64,000 nt of DNA from an uncultured Clostridium sp. (GTDB lineage: Bacteria; Bacillota; Clostridia; Oscillospirales; Ruminococcaceae). The notes beneath the pieces were generated by a model, which saw only the letters and a program-made list of their open reading frames with translations, made no database searches and was not told the origin of the DNA. The stretch is from contig CABUDL010000001.1 of the NCBI GenBank assembly GCA_902490335.1, positions 124,001-188,000 on the forward strand, read 5' to 3'. Both the position numbers and the translations under genes were made by a program. Shown here piece by piece: positions 15,457 through 24,281 of this stretch. Within the stretch, counting starts at the first letter, position 1. Each line of letters starts with the position of its first letter.

Positions 15457-15485
15457 TTGACGCGCACAAGGGCGCATGATAGTAT
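15457..15485 (+). promoter_or_regulatory. ddh promoter
   Basis: TTGACG (15457-15462), 17 bases, TAGTAT (15480-15485). Confidence 0.6.
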
Positions 15486-15494
15486 GGTAAAAGG

Positions 15495-15518
15495 TTAAAA
15501 TGAAATCAATCATTTTAA
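15495..15518. promoter_or_regulatory. Palindromic operator candidate at the ddh transcription start
   Basis: TTAAAATGA (15495-15503) and TCATTTTAA (15510-15518) are a perfect 9-bp inverted repeat with a six-base spacer. It begins about ten bases after the -10 element, where a repressor would block transcription. The regulator is unknown. Confidence 0.5.
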
Positions 15519-15554
15519 TCTTGTGTAATAAAAAAACAGGAGGGATGGTTTTAT

Positions 15555-16457
15555 ATGGAAAAAATCAAGGTAGCGATTGTTGGATATGGTAACATCGGAC
15601 AGTATGCCCTTCAGGCTGTACAGGCTGCGGAAGATATGGAGCTGGTCGGTGTGATTCGTCACCACGCACAGACACAGCAGCCAAAGGAATTGGAAGGAAT
15701 TTGTGTAGTGGATTCTGTGGAAAAACTTCCGGCAAAGCCGCAGGTTGCTCTGCTGTGTCTGCCGACCCGCTCGGTGGAAGAAAATGCCAAGGAATATCTG
15801 GCAAAGGGCATCAACACCGTGGACAGCTTTGACATCCACACACAGATTTGGCAGCTGCACTGTGAATTGGACAAAGCAGCCAAAAACTCCGGCGCTGTTT
15901 CGGTCATCTCTGCCGGTTGGGACCCGGGTTCCGACTCGGTGGTTCGCACGTTGCTGGAAGCTTGTGCGCCAAAAGGCATCACCGATACCAACTTTGGACC
16001 CGGCATGAGCATGGGTCATTCGGTAGCGGCAAAAGGAAAACCGGGTGTCAAGAACGCTCTGTCGATGACCATTCCGCTGGGAACCGGTATCCACAGAAGA
16101 AATGTCTACATCGAGCTGGAGGATGGATATGACTTTGAGCAGGTGAAGGCTTCGATTCTGGAGGACGACTACTTTAAACACGATGAAACCCACATCTTTG
16201 CGGTTCCGTCAGTGGATGCGCTGATGGACAAAGGTCACGGAGTCAACCTGGTGCGCAAGGGCGTTTCGGGCACGACCCATAATCAGCTGTTCGAATTCAA
16301 TATGAAAATCAACAACCCTGCCCTGACCTCTCAGGTGATGGTTGCTTGTGCAAGAGCAAGTGTTGTACAGGCGCCGGGCTGCTATGTGCTGCCGCAGCTG
16401 CCGATGATGGACCTGCTGCCGGGCACACTGGAAGAAAAAATCAAACGTCTGGTGTAA
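15555..16457 (+). CDS. ddh: meso-Diaminopimelate D-dehydrogenase
   Basis: Makes meso-diaminopimelate from tetrahydrodipicolinate in one NADPH-dependent step, bypassing the acyl-blocked branch of lysine and peptidoglycan precursor synthesis. The 300-residue protein begins with the Rossmann loop VGYGNIGQYA at 9-18. It continues with the family phrases LLCLPTRSVEENA near 72-84, NTVDSFDIH near 92-100, SAGWDPGSDSVVR near 117-129 and GPGMSMGHSVAAK near 150-162. It links to the dipicolinate synthase genes near 59-60 kb, which draw on the same pathway. An AGGAGGG site precedes the ATG, and the gene is a single transcript between two terminators. Confidence 0.95.
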   Translation: MEKIKVAIVGYGNIGQYALQAVQAAEDMELVGVIRHHAQTQQPKELEGICVVDSVEKLPAKPQVALLCLPTRSVEENAKEYLAKGINTVDSFDIHTQIWQLHCELDKAAKNSGAVSVISAGWDPGSDSVVRTLLEACAPKGITDTNFGPGMSMGHSVAAKGKPGVKNALSMTIPLGTGIHRRNVYIELEDGYDFEQVKASILEDDYFKHDETHIFAVPSVDALMDKGHGVNLVRKGVSGTTHNQLFEFNMKINNPALTSQVMVACARASVVQAPGCYVLPQLPMMDLLPGTLEEKIKRLV

Positions 16458-16477
16458 TGCTTTTGCAGAAACCGAAA

Positions 16478-16520
16478 AACAAAACGACCGGATTTCCAAA
16501 CAGAAATCCGGTCGTTTTTG
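16478..16520. terminator. Bidirectional terminator between ddh and the Nudix gene
   Basis: AAACGACCGGATTTC and GAAATCCGGTCGTTTTTG form a 15-bp stem with a six-base loop between convergent genes. Confidence 0.85.
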
Positions 16521-16535
16521 CCATAAACCTTAAAC

Positions 16536-17048
16536 TTATTTTTTAGAAGAGGTGCGCGGGAGCTTGTCACGATAGGTGGTAAAAAAGTTTTTGAGCGCGG
16601 GGTGCAGCAGTCCGTCCTGCTCCATTTTGCGGTACTGCGCTTCATCCACCCAGCAAAAATCGACGACCTCCTCCGGCTGCATCACAATCTGGCTGTCCTT
16701 GACATCCATGCACACCACAAAGGTGTCCAGAAAGCTGTGCAGGCGGCGCTCCTGTGCCACCAGCACCATCTGCTGCGGCAAGATTTCCAGCCCGATTTCC
16801 TCCCGAGTCTCCCGCAGGGCGGCAGTCAGGGTGTCCTCACCGGTGATTGCCGACCCGCCGGTGCAAGCCCACTTGAGCCCAAAGGGAATGTCGGGATGGC
16901 GCTGGGTCAGCAGGACCTGTCCGGCGCTGTTGACGACCCAGATGTTGACCACCAGATGGTAGTCACCGTCCGCCATCGGTGTGCCGCGCAGATGCTGTCT
17001 GCCTGTGCTGCGGCGGTCCATATCAAAAATATCCCAGTATTCAGCCAT
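16536..17048 (-). CDS. Nudix hydrolase (IDI/YfcD-like)
   Basis: A 170-residue Nudix protein that cleaves a nucleoside diphosphate linked to another group. The complete Nudix box G-x5-E-x7-RE-x2-EE-x-G-L spans 65-87 (GSAITGE, then ALRETREEIGL). The N-terminal EYWDIFDMDRRSTGRQHLRGT and the AEYW start resemble the YfcD/isopentenyl-isomerase-like branch, whose members often act on unknown pyrophosphates. The HPr-like gene lies upstream on the same strand with a 34-base gap containing GGAGGATAC, so cotranscription is likely. Confidence 0.85.
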   Translation of the reverse strand: MAEYWDIFDMDRRSTGRQHLRGTPMADGDYHLVVNIWVVNSAGQVLLTQRHPDIPFGLKWACTGGSAITGEDTLTAALRETREEIGLEILPQQMVLVAQERRLHSFLDTFVVCMDVKDSQIVMQPEEVVDFCWVDEAQYRKMEQDGLLHPALKNFFTTYRDKLPRTSSKK

Positions 17049-17082
17049 CCGTATCCTCCCTCACATTAAAGCTGCGCTGTAT

Positions 17083-17313
17083 TTAGCGCTGAAGAAAAGG
17101 TTTGATTTCGTTCAAAAAATCTGCGCAATCGTCCGAACGAATCTCCATGGTGATGGGCTTGGAAAGGTCCAGACTGAAGATGCCCATGATGGATTTGGCA
17201 TCGACGGTATATCTGCCGGAGGTCAGGTCAACATCAAAATCGCATTTGACGACCGAATTGACAAAAGCTTTGACATCATTGATGGTTTTGAGCATAATCA
17301 TTTCCCGTTTCAT
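17083..17313 (-). CDS. HPr-like protein lacking the phosphorylatable histidine
   Basis: A 76-residue protein with the HPr fold signature around the regulatory serine: VDAKSIMGIFSLDLSKPI at 37-54, where S41 corresponds to Ser46 of HPr. The N-terminal loop that should carry GxHARPA with His15 is absent; the sequence passes from MLKTINDVKAFVNSV directly into the first helix, and there is no histidine in the whole protein. It therefore cannot accept phosphate from enzyme I. By analogy with Crh of Bacillus it could act only through the serine as a catabolite signal, which is inference. The ATG has AAGGAG 8 bases upstream. It precedes the Nudix gene. Confidence 0.75.
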   Translation of the reverse strand: MKREMIMLKTINDVKAFVNSVVKCDFDVDLTSGRYTVDAKSIMGIFSLDLSKPITMEIRSDDCADFLNEIKPFLQR

Positions 17314-17377
17314 ATAAACGCTCCTTCTATTCTAAAAATGGGACCGAATTTCGCATCAAGAATTTGTCGAAAGGCGG

Positions 17378-17406
17378 TTGTATTTATTGCTTAAATTCAT
17401 TATAAT
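17378..17406 (+). promoter_or_regulatory. mtaB promoter
   Basis: TTGTAT (17378-17383), 17 bases, TATAAT (17401-17406). The leader of about 130 bases before mtaB shows no strong structure. Confidence 0.55.
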
Positions 17407-17550
17407 TTATTTGTATAACATTTTCAATAGCCATCGGTGCAAAGATTCTTTGCAAAAAATGCGGGATTTGCACAATAAATTCCCTGTTGAGGGAAGAAAA
17501 GGTGGATTTCAGTCGAAGTGCCGGAGCCACCGCCGGAGAAAAGAGGTATT

Positions 17551-18861
17551 ATGCGAGCAGCGTTTTACACCTTGGGCTGCAAGGTGAACCAGTATGAAAC
17601 ACAGATTCTGATTCAGCAGTTTTCTGCTTACGGATACGACATTGTGGAGAGCAGTGATGCAGCGGATGTCTATGTCATCAACTCCTGCACCGTCACGGCA
17701 TCCGGTGACAAAAAGACACGCCAGATCATCCATCGGATGAAGCGCACCAGTCCCGGTGCCGTAATCGCGCTGACCGGCTGCTTCCCGCAGGCGTTCCCGG
17801 AGGAAGCGGGTAAGCTCGAAGAGGTGGACATCCTGGTGGGTGCAGGGGAAAAGAAAAAGGTGCTGGAATATGTCAACCGCTTCTTAAAGGAAGGCAAGCG
17901 CATTGTAGAAATCACTCCGCACACAAAGGAGGAGCGCTTTGAAGCGATGCACGCCGACAGCTTTTTGGAGCGCACCCGGGCGTTTGTCAAGATTCAGGAC
18001 GGCTGCGAGCATTACTGCTCCTACTGCATCATCCCGTATGCCAGAGGCTTTAACCGCTCAAAGTCCTTGGAGGACCTGAAACTGGAGCTGTACGATTTGA
18101 GCGCAAAAGGCTACAAAGAGGTGGTGCTGGTCGGCATCGACCTGTCCAGCTACGGCAAGGACATCGGCTGCCATCTGGTGGATGCGGTGACGATGGCGTG
18201 TACCACCGAAGGCATCGAGCGGGTGCGCTTAGGCTCGCTGGAGCCGCTGATGCTCACCGATAAAAACCTGTCCATCCTGGCAGGACTGCCAAACTTCTGT
18301 CCGCAGTTCCATCTGTCGCTACAAAGCGGATGCGATGCCACCCTCAAGCGGATGAACCGCCACTACGACACCGCATTTTACCGCGAGCTGGTGCAGCGCA
18401 TCCGCAGCCAGTTCGATAACCCTTCCATCACCACCGACCTGATGGTCGGCTTCCCCGGCGAAACGCAGGAGGAATTTGAGCAGTCGCTCGACTTTGCCCG
18501 CGAGATTGGCTTTGCCAAGGTGCACGTTTTTGCCTACTCCATCCGACCGGGCACCCGCGCTGCCAAAATGCCCGACCAGCTGACCCGTCAGCAGAAGGAG
18601 CAGCGCAGCCATCAGATGGCGCAGGTGACCGAGGAAAGCCGCAAAAGCTTTCTGCAAAGCCAGGTGGGCATGGTGGAGAGCGTGCTGTTTGAAACCGAAA
18701 AGCTCGATGGGATGCAGCATGGCTACACCAAAAACTATACGCCGGTCTGTGTGCAAAGCGACCGCGAGCTGTGCGGCAGCATCCATTCGGTGCGCATTAC
18801 CAGAGCGATGGATGATTACTGCATCGGTCAGCTGCTGACCGAACAGGAGCAGGCAGAATGA
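17551..18861 (+). CDS. mtaB: tRNA threonylcarbamoyladenosine (t6A37) methylthiotransferase
   Basis: A radical-SAM methylthiotransferase that converts t6A37 to ms2t6A37 in ANN-decoding tRNAs. The 436-residue protein has the three-domain layout of the family: an N-terminal domain with C10 (TLGCKVNQYET), C46 and C77 for the auxiliary cluster, the radical-SAM motif C152xxxC156xxC159 in DGCEHYCSYC, and a C-terminal TRAM-like region. The opening MRAAFYTLGCKVNQYET is typical of MtaB as opposed to MiaB or RimO. I use the ATG at 17551 with GAGG upstream. The acylphosphatase gene overlaps its stop by four bases. Confidence 0.93.
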   Translation: MRAAFYTLGCKVNQYETQILIQQFSAYGYDIVESSDAADVYVINSCTVTASGDKKTRQIIHRMKRTSPGAVIALTGCFPQAFPEEAGKLEEVDILVGAGEKKKVLEYVNRFLKEGKRIVEITPHTKEERFEAMHADSFLERTRAFVKIQDGCEHYCSYCIIPYARGFNRSKSLEDLKLELYDLSAKGYKEVVLVGIDLSSYGKDIGCHLVDAVTMACTTEGIERVRLGSLEPLMLTDKNLSILAGLPNFCPQFHLSLQSGCDATLKRMNRHYDTAFYRELVQRIRSQFDNPSITTDLMVGFPGETQEEFEQSLDFAREIGFAKVHVFAYSIRPGTRAAKMPDQLTRQQKEQRSHQMAQVTEESRKSFLQSQVGMVESVLFETEKLDGMQHGYTKNYTPVCVQSDRELCGSIHSVRITRAMDDYCIGQLLTEQEQAE

Positions 18862-19139
18862 GAATCAGCTGCTATGCGCAGGTGTCCGGCAGAGTACAGG
18901 GAGTAGGCTTTCGGTACTTTGTGCTGCGGGAGGCAACCCGACGCGGCATCGGCGGCTGGGTGCGCAACTGCGAGGACGGTTCTGTCCAGATGCTGCTGCA
19001 AGGAGAAGAGCAGGCGGTGCAGCTGCTGTTGCAGCTGATTCGGCAGGGTACTGTGTGGATTCAGGTGGAGAACCTGACGGTGCAGTACCCGGACAATGAC
19101 ACGGTAGGGCAGGAGCGGGAATTTTCCATCCGCTATTAG
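18858..19139 (+). CDS. acyP: Acylphosphatase
   Basis: Hydrolyses carboxyl-phosphate bonds of small acyl phosphates. The 93-residue protein has the full signature: GRVQGVGFRYFV at 11-22 with the catalytic arginine R19, and GWVRNCEDGSVQ with the catalytic asparagine N37. The ATG overlaps the mtaB stop in the ATGA arrangement, so translation is coupled. The physiological substrate of bacterial acylphosphatases is not clear. Confidence 0.92.
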   Translation: MRISCYAQVSGRVQGVGFRYFVLREATRRGIGGWVRNCEDGSVQMLLQGEEQAVQLLLQLIRQGTVWIQVENLTVQYPDNDTVGQEREFSIRY

Positions 19140-19246
19140 CTCCAAAATCCGCCCGCGGCAGGGAAAGGTACACGCTTTTGCTGAAAGTTGCGGTCAAATT
19201 TTGCTTTCTTTCGGACAATGTCGATATACAAACCGCCTGCGGATTA

Positions 19247-19255
19247 TGGTATAAT
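19247..19255 (+). promoter_or_regulatory. Extended -10 promoter element before purL
   Basis: TGGTATAAT (19247-19255) is an extended -10 element about 80 bases before purL; no good -35 is present at 17 bases. I see no PurR box or purine riboswitch in the 194-base gap. Confidence 0.45.
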
Positions 19256-19333
19256 GAAGTCAAACCCTTCCTGATGCAGGAAGATGCAAGATAAAGTAAA
19301 GAGAGTACAGTACAATTTTTAGGAGTGTGAAGT

Positions 19334-22300
19334 ATGTCAGTTTACAGAGTATATGTCGAAAAGAAGGCTCCCTTCGCTGTGGAAGCGCAGGGCGTTCTTT
19401 CGGATATCCGCAGTTCGTTGGGTATCCACAGTGCATCCTGTGTGCGCATCCTGAACCGTTATGATGTGGAAGATATTTCCAAAGAAGATTTTGAGCTTGC
19501 TAAGGGAACCATCTTCTCCGAGCCGCAGGTGGACGATGTTTATGATGAGCTTCCTTCCTTTGCGGCAGAGGACCGGGTGTTTGCTGTCCAGTTTTTGCCG
19601 GGTCAGTTCGACCAGCGCGCAGACTCTGCGGTTCAGTGCATCCAGCTGGCAACCCAGCATGAGCGTCCGACCGTTGCTTCTGCAAAGGTCTATGTAATCA
19701 GCGGTATCTCCGGTGAGGAGCTTGCCCGCATCAAAGCGCATCTGATCAACCCGGTAGAGTCGATGGAAGCCTCTTTGGAGCTGCCAAAGACCCTGCATAC
19801 CCCATTTGATGTGCCGGCTGACGTAGCGGTCCTGGAAGGCTTCTGTGAGCTGGACCAGCAGGGCTTGCAGGAGTTCATCGACCAGTACGGTCTGGCGATG
19901 GATTTGGGCGACATCACCTTCTGCCAGAAATACTTTAAAGAAACCGAAAAGCGCACTCCTACCATCACCGAGATTCGCATGATCGACACCTATTGGTCCG
20001 ACCATTGCCGTCACACCACCTTCTCCACCAACATCGAACAGGTGGACATCGAGAGTGATTACGTCAAGGACGCTTACAATGAATACCTTGAGCTGAGAAA
20101 GACCTTGCACGCAGGCAAAAACAAACCGATGACCCTGATGGATCTGGCGACCATCGGCGCAAAGGCACTCAAAAAGAAGGGTCTGCTTGGCGCACTGGAT
20201 GAATCGGAAGAGATCAACGCCTGCTCGGTCAAAATCAAGGTGGACATCGACGGCAAGGAAGAGGAGTGGCTGCTTCAGTTTAAGAATGAAACCCACAACC
20301 ATCCGACCGAGATCGAGCCATTCGGCGGCGCTGCCACCTGTCTGGGTGGTGCAATCCGTGACCCGCTGTCCGGCAGAGCCTACATCTACCAGGCAATGCG
20401 CGTCACCGGTGCAGGCGACCCGCTGACCCCATTTGAACAGACCATCAAAGGCAAACTGCCACAGAAGAAGATCGTGACCACCGCAGCAGCAGGATACAGC
20501 TCCTACGGCAACCAGATCGGTCTGGCGACCGGTCAGGTCAACGAGATTTATCACCCGGGCTATGTTGCAAAGAGAATGGAAGTAGGCGCTGTCATCGGTG
20601 CAGTACCTGCCTGCAACGTCGTTCGTGAAGAGCCTGCCGCAGGCGATGTCATCATCCTGCTCGGCGGCAAGACCGGACGCGACGGCTGCGGCGGTGCAAC
20701 CGGTTCCTCCAAGTCCCACAATGTGGAGTCGCTGTCCAGCTGCGGCGCAGAGGTGCAGAAGGGCAACCCACCGGAAGAAAGAAAGATTCAGCGCCTGTTC
20801 CGCAACGGCGACGTTACCCGCATGATCAAACGCTGCAATGACTTTGGTGCAGGCGGCGTTTCGGTTGCCATCGGTGAACTGGCAGACGGACTGGAAATTG
20901 ATTTGGACCTGGTACCGAAGAAGTACGACGGTCTGGACGGCACCGAGCTTGCCATCAGTGAATCGCAGGAAAGAATGGCAGTGGTCGTTGCAAAAGAAGA
21001 TGCCCAGAAGTTCCTGGATGCTGCCGACCGTGAAAACCTGATGGCTACCGTTGTAGCCAAGGTGACCGAGCAGCCAAGACTGGTGATGTTCTGGAGAGGC
21101 AAACGCATCGTAGATTTGTCCCGTGAGTTCCTTAGCTCCAACGGCGCTGCAAAATATACAAAAGTAATTGCAAAGGCTCCTGCGCAGAAAGCACACTGCT
21201 GCAAAAACAAGGACCTGAGCGTCAAAGAAAAATTTGAAACCATCATGGCAGACCTCAACGTCTGCTCGCAGCGTGGTCTGTCCGACCGTTTTGACTCGAC
21301 CATCGGCGCCAACACCGTTGTGATGCCATACGGCGGCAAAACCCAGCTGACTCCTTCTCAGGCAATGGTAGCAAAGATTCCGATGCTGCAAGGAGAGACC
21401 AACACCTGCTCGATCATGTCCTGGGGCTTTAACCCATATATCTCCGACCAGGATCAGTTCAAAGGCGCACAGCTGGCAGTAGTCGAGTCGATTGCCAAGA
21501 TCATCGCTTCGGGCGGTTCCAGAAGCAGATGCTGGCTGAGCTTCCAGGAATACTTTGAGAAGATTGGTACCGACCCGGAAAAATGGGGAAAACCATTCCA
21601 GTCGCTGCTGGGCGGTCTGAAGGCACAGCTCGAGCTGGGCTGTGCTGCCATCGGCGGTAAGGATTCGATGTCCGGCTCCTTCGAGGACATCCACGTTCCA
21701 CCGACACTGATTTCCTTTGCAGTTTCCACTGCCAAGGTGAACAACGTGGTCACCGACGAATTTAAGGCTGCCGGCGACAAGGTATACCTGCTGGCTCCCG
21801 AGTACGACGAAAACGGAATGCCGGTTTACGAAAATATCCGCAAGGTATTTGACCACATGGAAAGCCTGATTGCCTCCGGCAAGGTCAAGGCAGTCTACAC
21901 ACTGGGCATGAAGGGTCTTGGCGAAGCGCTGTGCAAGATGTCGTTCGGTAACCGCATCGGCTTTGCAGCACAGGAAAACCAGCATCACCTCTTCAAACCG
22001 GTTTACGGCGCATTTGTATTTGAGGCATCCGAGGAACTGGATACTTTTGCCAAGCTGATTGGCTGCACCACCGAGGAATACGCTCTCCGAATCAACGGAG
22101 AAACAGTGGACCTGCAGCAGATTCAGCAGAAGTGGGAAGCAACCCTGGAGCCGGTTTATCCGCGCATTACAAAAGCTCCACAGGAAACCGTTCCGACCTA
22201 CAACTATCAGTGCGTAGAGCGCAAGACCTCCTCCATCAAGCTGGCACAGCCGCGCGTTCTGATTCCGGTATTCCCGGGCACCAACTGTGAATATGACACC

Positions 22301-23047
22301 GCTCGTGCGTTTGAACGCGCAGGAGCCAAGGCAGACATCGTCGTTATCCGCAATAAAACTTCCGAGCAGATCAAAGAATCGGTAGAACTGGTGAGAGAAA
22401 AGATTGCAAACTCCCAGATCATCGCTATTCCGGGCGGCTTCTCCGGCGGCGACGAACCGGAAGGCTCGGCAAAATTCATCGCTTCCTTCTTCCGCAACCC
22501 ACAGATCACCGAGGCGGTGATGGAGCTGCTGAAGAACCGCGACGGTCTGATGTGCGGTATCTGCAACGGCTTCCAGGCACTGGTCAAACTGGGTCTGGTT
22601 CCATACGGTGAGATTATCTCCACCGATGCAAACTGCCCGACTCTGACCTACAACGTCATCGACCGCCATCAGTCGGGTCTGGTGCGCACCAGAATCGCAT
22701 CCAACAAATCTCCATGGCTGATGCACACCAACGTGGGCGACATCCACACCATCGCCATCTCCCACGGAGAAGGTCGCTTTGTTGCCAGCGAGCAGCTGGT
22801 GAAACAGCTGGCAGAAAACGGACAGATTGCGACCCAGTATGTAGATTTGGAGGGCAATCCGACCGAGGATTACCGCTTCAATCCAAACGGCTCGATCGAC
22901 GCCATCGAGGGTATCACCTCCCCGGACGGCAGAGTCTTTGGTAAGATGGGTCACTCCGAGCGTTACACCAACGGACTGTACCTGAATGTGGACGGCGACA
23001 AGGACCAGAAGATGTTTGCCGGAGCAGTCAGCTACTTCAGAGACTAA
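19334..23047 (+). CDS. purL: Phosphoribosylformylglycinamidine synthase, single-chain form
   Basis: Converts FGAR and glutamine to FGAM in purine synthesis. At 1237 residues it is the fused large form, combining the synthetase domains and the glutaminase that Bacillus encodes as purS, purL and purQ. Visible pieces include TYWSDHCRHTTF near 223, FKNETHNHPTEIEPFGGAATCLGG near 320-343, and the C-terminal class I amidotransferase with GGFSGGDEP and nucleophile C1077 in GICNGFQAL. The gene stands alone with its own promoter and terminator; no other pur gene is adjacent. The opposite strand is open over the whole length but shows no coding signs. Confidence 0.97.
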   Translation: MSVYRVYVEKKAPFAVEAQGVLSDIRSSLGIHSASCVRILNRYDVEDISKEDFELAKGTIFSEPQVDDVYDELPSFAAEDRVFAVQFLPGQFDQRADSAVQCIQLATQHERPTVASAKVYVISGISGEELARIKAHLINPVESMEASLELPKTLHTPFDVPADVAVLEGFCELDQQGLQEFIDQYGLAMDLGDITFCQKYFKETEKRTPTITEIRMIDTYWSDHCRHTTFSTNIEQVDIESDYVKDAYNEYLELRKTLHAGKNKPMTLMDLATIGAKALKKKGLLGALDESEEINACSVKIKVDIDGKEEEWLLQFKNETHNHPTEIEPFGGAATCLGGAIRDPLSGRAYIYQAMRVTGAGDPLTPFEQTIKGKLPQKKIVTTAAAGYSSYGNQIGLATGQVNEIYHPGYVAKRMEVGAVIGAVPACNVVREEPAAGDVIILLGGKTGRDGCGGATGSSKSHNVESLSSCGAEVQKGNPPEERKIQRLFRNGDVTRMIKRCNDFGAGGVSVAIGELADGLEIDLDLVPKKYDGLDGTELAISESQERMAVVVAKEDAQKFLDAADRENLMATVVAKVTEQPRLVMFWRGKRIVDLSREFLSSNGAAKYTKVIAKAPAQKAHCCKNKDLSVKEKFETIMADLNVCSQRGLSDRFDSTIGANTVVMPYGGKTQLTPSQAMVAKIPMLQGETNTCSIMSWGFNPYISDQDQFKGAQLAVVESIAKIIASGGSRSRCWLSFQEYFEKIGTDPEKWGKPFQSLLGGLKAQLELGCAAIGGKDSMSGSFEDIHVPPTLISFAVSTAKVNNVVTDEFKAAGDKVYLLAPEYDENGMPVYENIRKVFDHMESLIASGKVKAVYTLGMKGLGEALCKMSFGNRIGFAAQENQHHLFKPVYGAFVFEASEELDTFAKLIGCTTEEYALRINGETVDLQQIQQKWEATLEPVYPRITKAPQETVPTYNYQCVERKTSSIKLAQPRVLIPVFPGTNCEYDTARAFERAGAKADIVVIRNKTSEQIKESVELVREKIANSQIIAIPGGFSGGDEPEGSAKFIASFFRNPQITEAVMELLKNRDGLMCGICNGFQALVKLGLVPYGEIISTDANCPTLTYNVIDRHQSGLVRTRIASNKSPWLMHTNVGDIHTIAISHGEGRFVASEQLVKQLAENGQIATQYVDLEGNPTEDYRFNPNGSIDAIEGITSPDGRVFGKMGHSERYTNGLYLNVDGDKDQKMFAGAVSYFRD

Positions 23048-23071
23048 AATAGAATTGTGATATTCAGCACA

Positions 23072-23105
23072 GGACCTCTCTGCCGCACCGGCAGGGAGGT
23101 CTTTG
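23072..23105 (+). terminator. Terminator after purL
   Basis: GACCTCTCTGCCG and CGGCAGGGAGGTC pair with a three-base loop and a short T-run. Confidence 0.75.
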
Positions 23106-23134
23106 CAAAAGGTTAAAAAGAAAGGGAGATTTTC

Positions 23135-23986
23135 TTGCCAAATCAAAAACGACCTTCCACGACAGCGCAGGCGGATCGGGTCGATTATCTGATGTCGGTG
23201 CTGTGTGTGCTGACCATCCTGGACATCCTGACCCTTCCGCTGACGGCAATCGTGGGAATCTTTTGGGTCAAACAATATGAACTGCCGATGATGGGGGAGG
23301 GCTTCTCCACCAAAATAAACGGCAAAAAACTCGGACAGCTTGCTTTGCTTCTGTTTTCCGGCGCAGCGCTGGGTGCCTTTGCCCTGTCGGCAACCCAGGG
23401 ACTGGCGGTGGTGCTCGAACAGCGGCTGCCGGGTACCCTTTTTGTCATGAGCGCCGGACACGCCCTGTGGCAGGATTTGCTGGTAGCGGTGGTGACTGCC
23501 TTTGTGATGGAGCTTGCCTTCCGCCGCTGCCTCTTTTTTGAGTGGAGCCGCTATGGAATCTTGCCGGCAATCATCGGCAGCGGACTCATCACCATGCTGC
23601 TGACCCCGCTGCCGCAGTGGCCGGGTGCGCTGCTGTTGGGCTTGTGTGCCGCAGCCGTTTACCAGGTGACCGGCTGTCTTGTGATGACCAGCGTCTTTCA
23701 CATGGGATTTCTGGTGGCACAGACGCTGCTGCTGCACGGAGCCAATCCGCAGCAGGTGCTTTCTGCGGGTGTGATGGTTCTGTTGCTGGCAGCGGCGCTG
23801 ATCGGATGCTGGGCAGCGCTGGCTCTTTCTCCAAATTTAAAAGAAACCGTCCAGAAGATGGTGGTTCAGCAGAAAAACCCCATCCGTCATCCGTACGTTT
23901 TCAGAACCAGCTTCAACTTTTTTGCAGTGGTGCTGGTGCTGTTTGCCACCACCGTCCTGTGGTATCCGCTGCTGCTGGGAAATTAA
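23135..23986 (+). CDS. CPBP-like intramembrane protein, divergent active site
   Basis: A 283-residue membrane protein with about eight hydrophobic helices, resembling the CPBP (Abi/Rce1) intramembrane protease family. The helix that normally carries EExxxR reads MELAFRR, leaving E126 and R130 but not the first glutamate; a later F-H pair at 188-189 (SVFHMGFL) matches the second motif. The protein may be a weak or inactive member. The start is TTG at 23135 with AAAGGGAGA upstream and no ATG nearby. It lies alone between the purL terminator and the yceD promoter. Confidence 0.55.
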   Translation: MPNQKRPSTTAQADRVDYLMSVLCVLTILDILTLPLTAIVGIFWVKQYELPMMGEGFSTKINGKKLGQLALLLFSGAALGAFALSATQGLAVVLEQRLPGTLFVMSAGHALWQDLLVAVVTAFVMELAFRRCLFFEWSRYGILPAIIGSGLITMLLTPLPQWPGALLLGLCAAAVYQVTGCLVMTSVFHMGFLVAQTLLLHGANPQQVLSAGVMVLLLAAALIGCWAALALSPNLKETVQKMVVQQKNPIRHPYVFRTSFNFFAVVLVLFATTVLWYPLLLGN

Positions 23987-24106
23987 ACGCCACAGAGCTT
24001 TCGACAAAATCCCTAATTGCCCGCCGGCAGGAGAGAGCAAAGTTGTGGGAAAGGCGGGAAAGTATAAAAAAGTGCCGTCATCAGGGGAAAAAACGCCTTT
24101 TGAGTG

Positions 24107-24135
24107 TTGACAAAAAAGGCACAAGATACTATAAT
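24107..24135 (+). promoter_or_regulatory. Consensus promoter of yceD-rpmF
   Basis: TTGACA (24107-24112), 17 bases, TATAAT (24130-24135), a perfect consensus. Confidence 0.85.
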
Positions 24136-24141
24136 ATTTTC

Positions 24142-24281
24142 TGTTACGGGTTGATTCGGAGGGATAAGTCTGTCCCGGAAAGGTCTGCTTCTGGCGGAGC
24201 GGACGGGGTCAATCGGTGCTGCGGCAGGCCCGAAGCGATGCTGCCGCAGAGTATACTATGTATACCGGAAAGGAAGTTACT
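24142..24281 (+). promoter_or_regulatory. Structured 5' leader of yceD-rpmF
   Basis: The roughly 140-base leader contains GGGA/TCCC (24162-24180), a 9-bp stem CTGCGGCAG (24219-24227) with CTGCCGCAG (24241-24249), and a GTATACTATGTATAC palindrome (24251-24265) just before the ribosome site. Leaders of ribosomal-protein operons often bind their own product; that role here is a guess. Confidence 0.4.

Noticed and set aside
19337..23737. A 1466-codon open frame on the minus strand, antisense to purL
   Set aside because: It mirrors purL codons, has no ribosome site, is full of Cys/His/Gln runs typical of antisense frames, and matches no family. It arises from the codon bias of purL.
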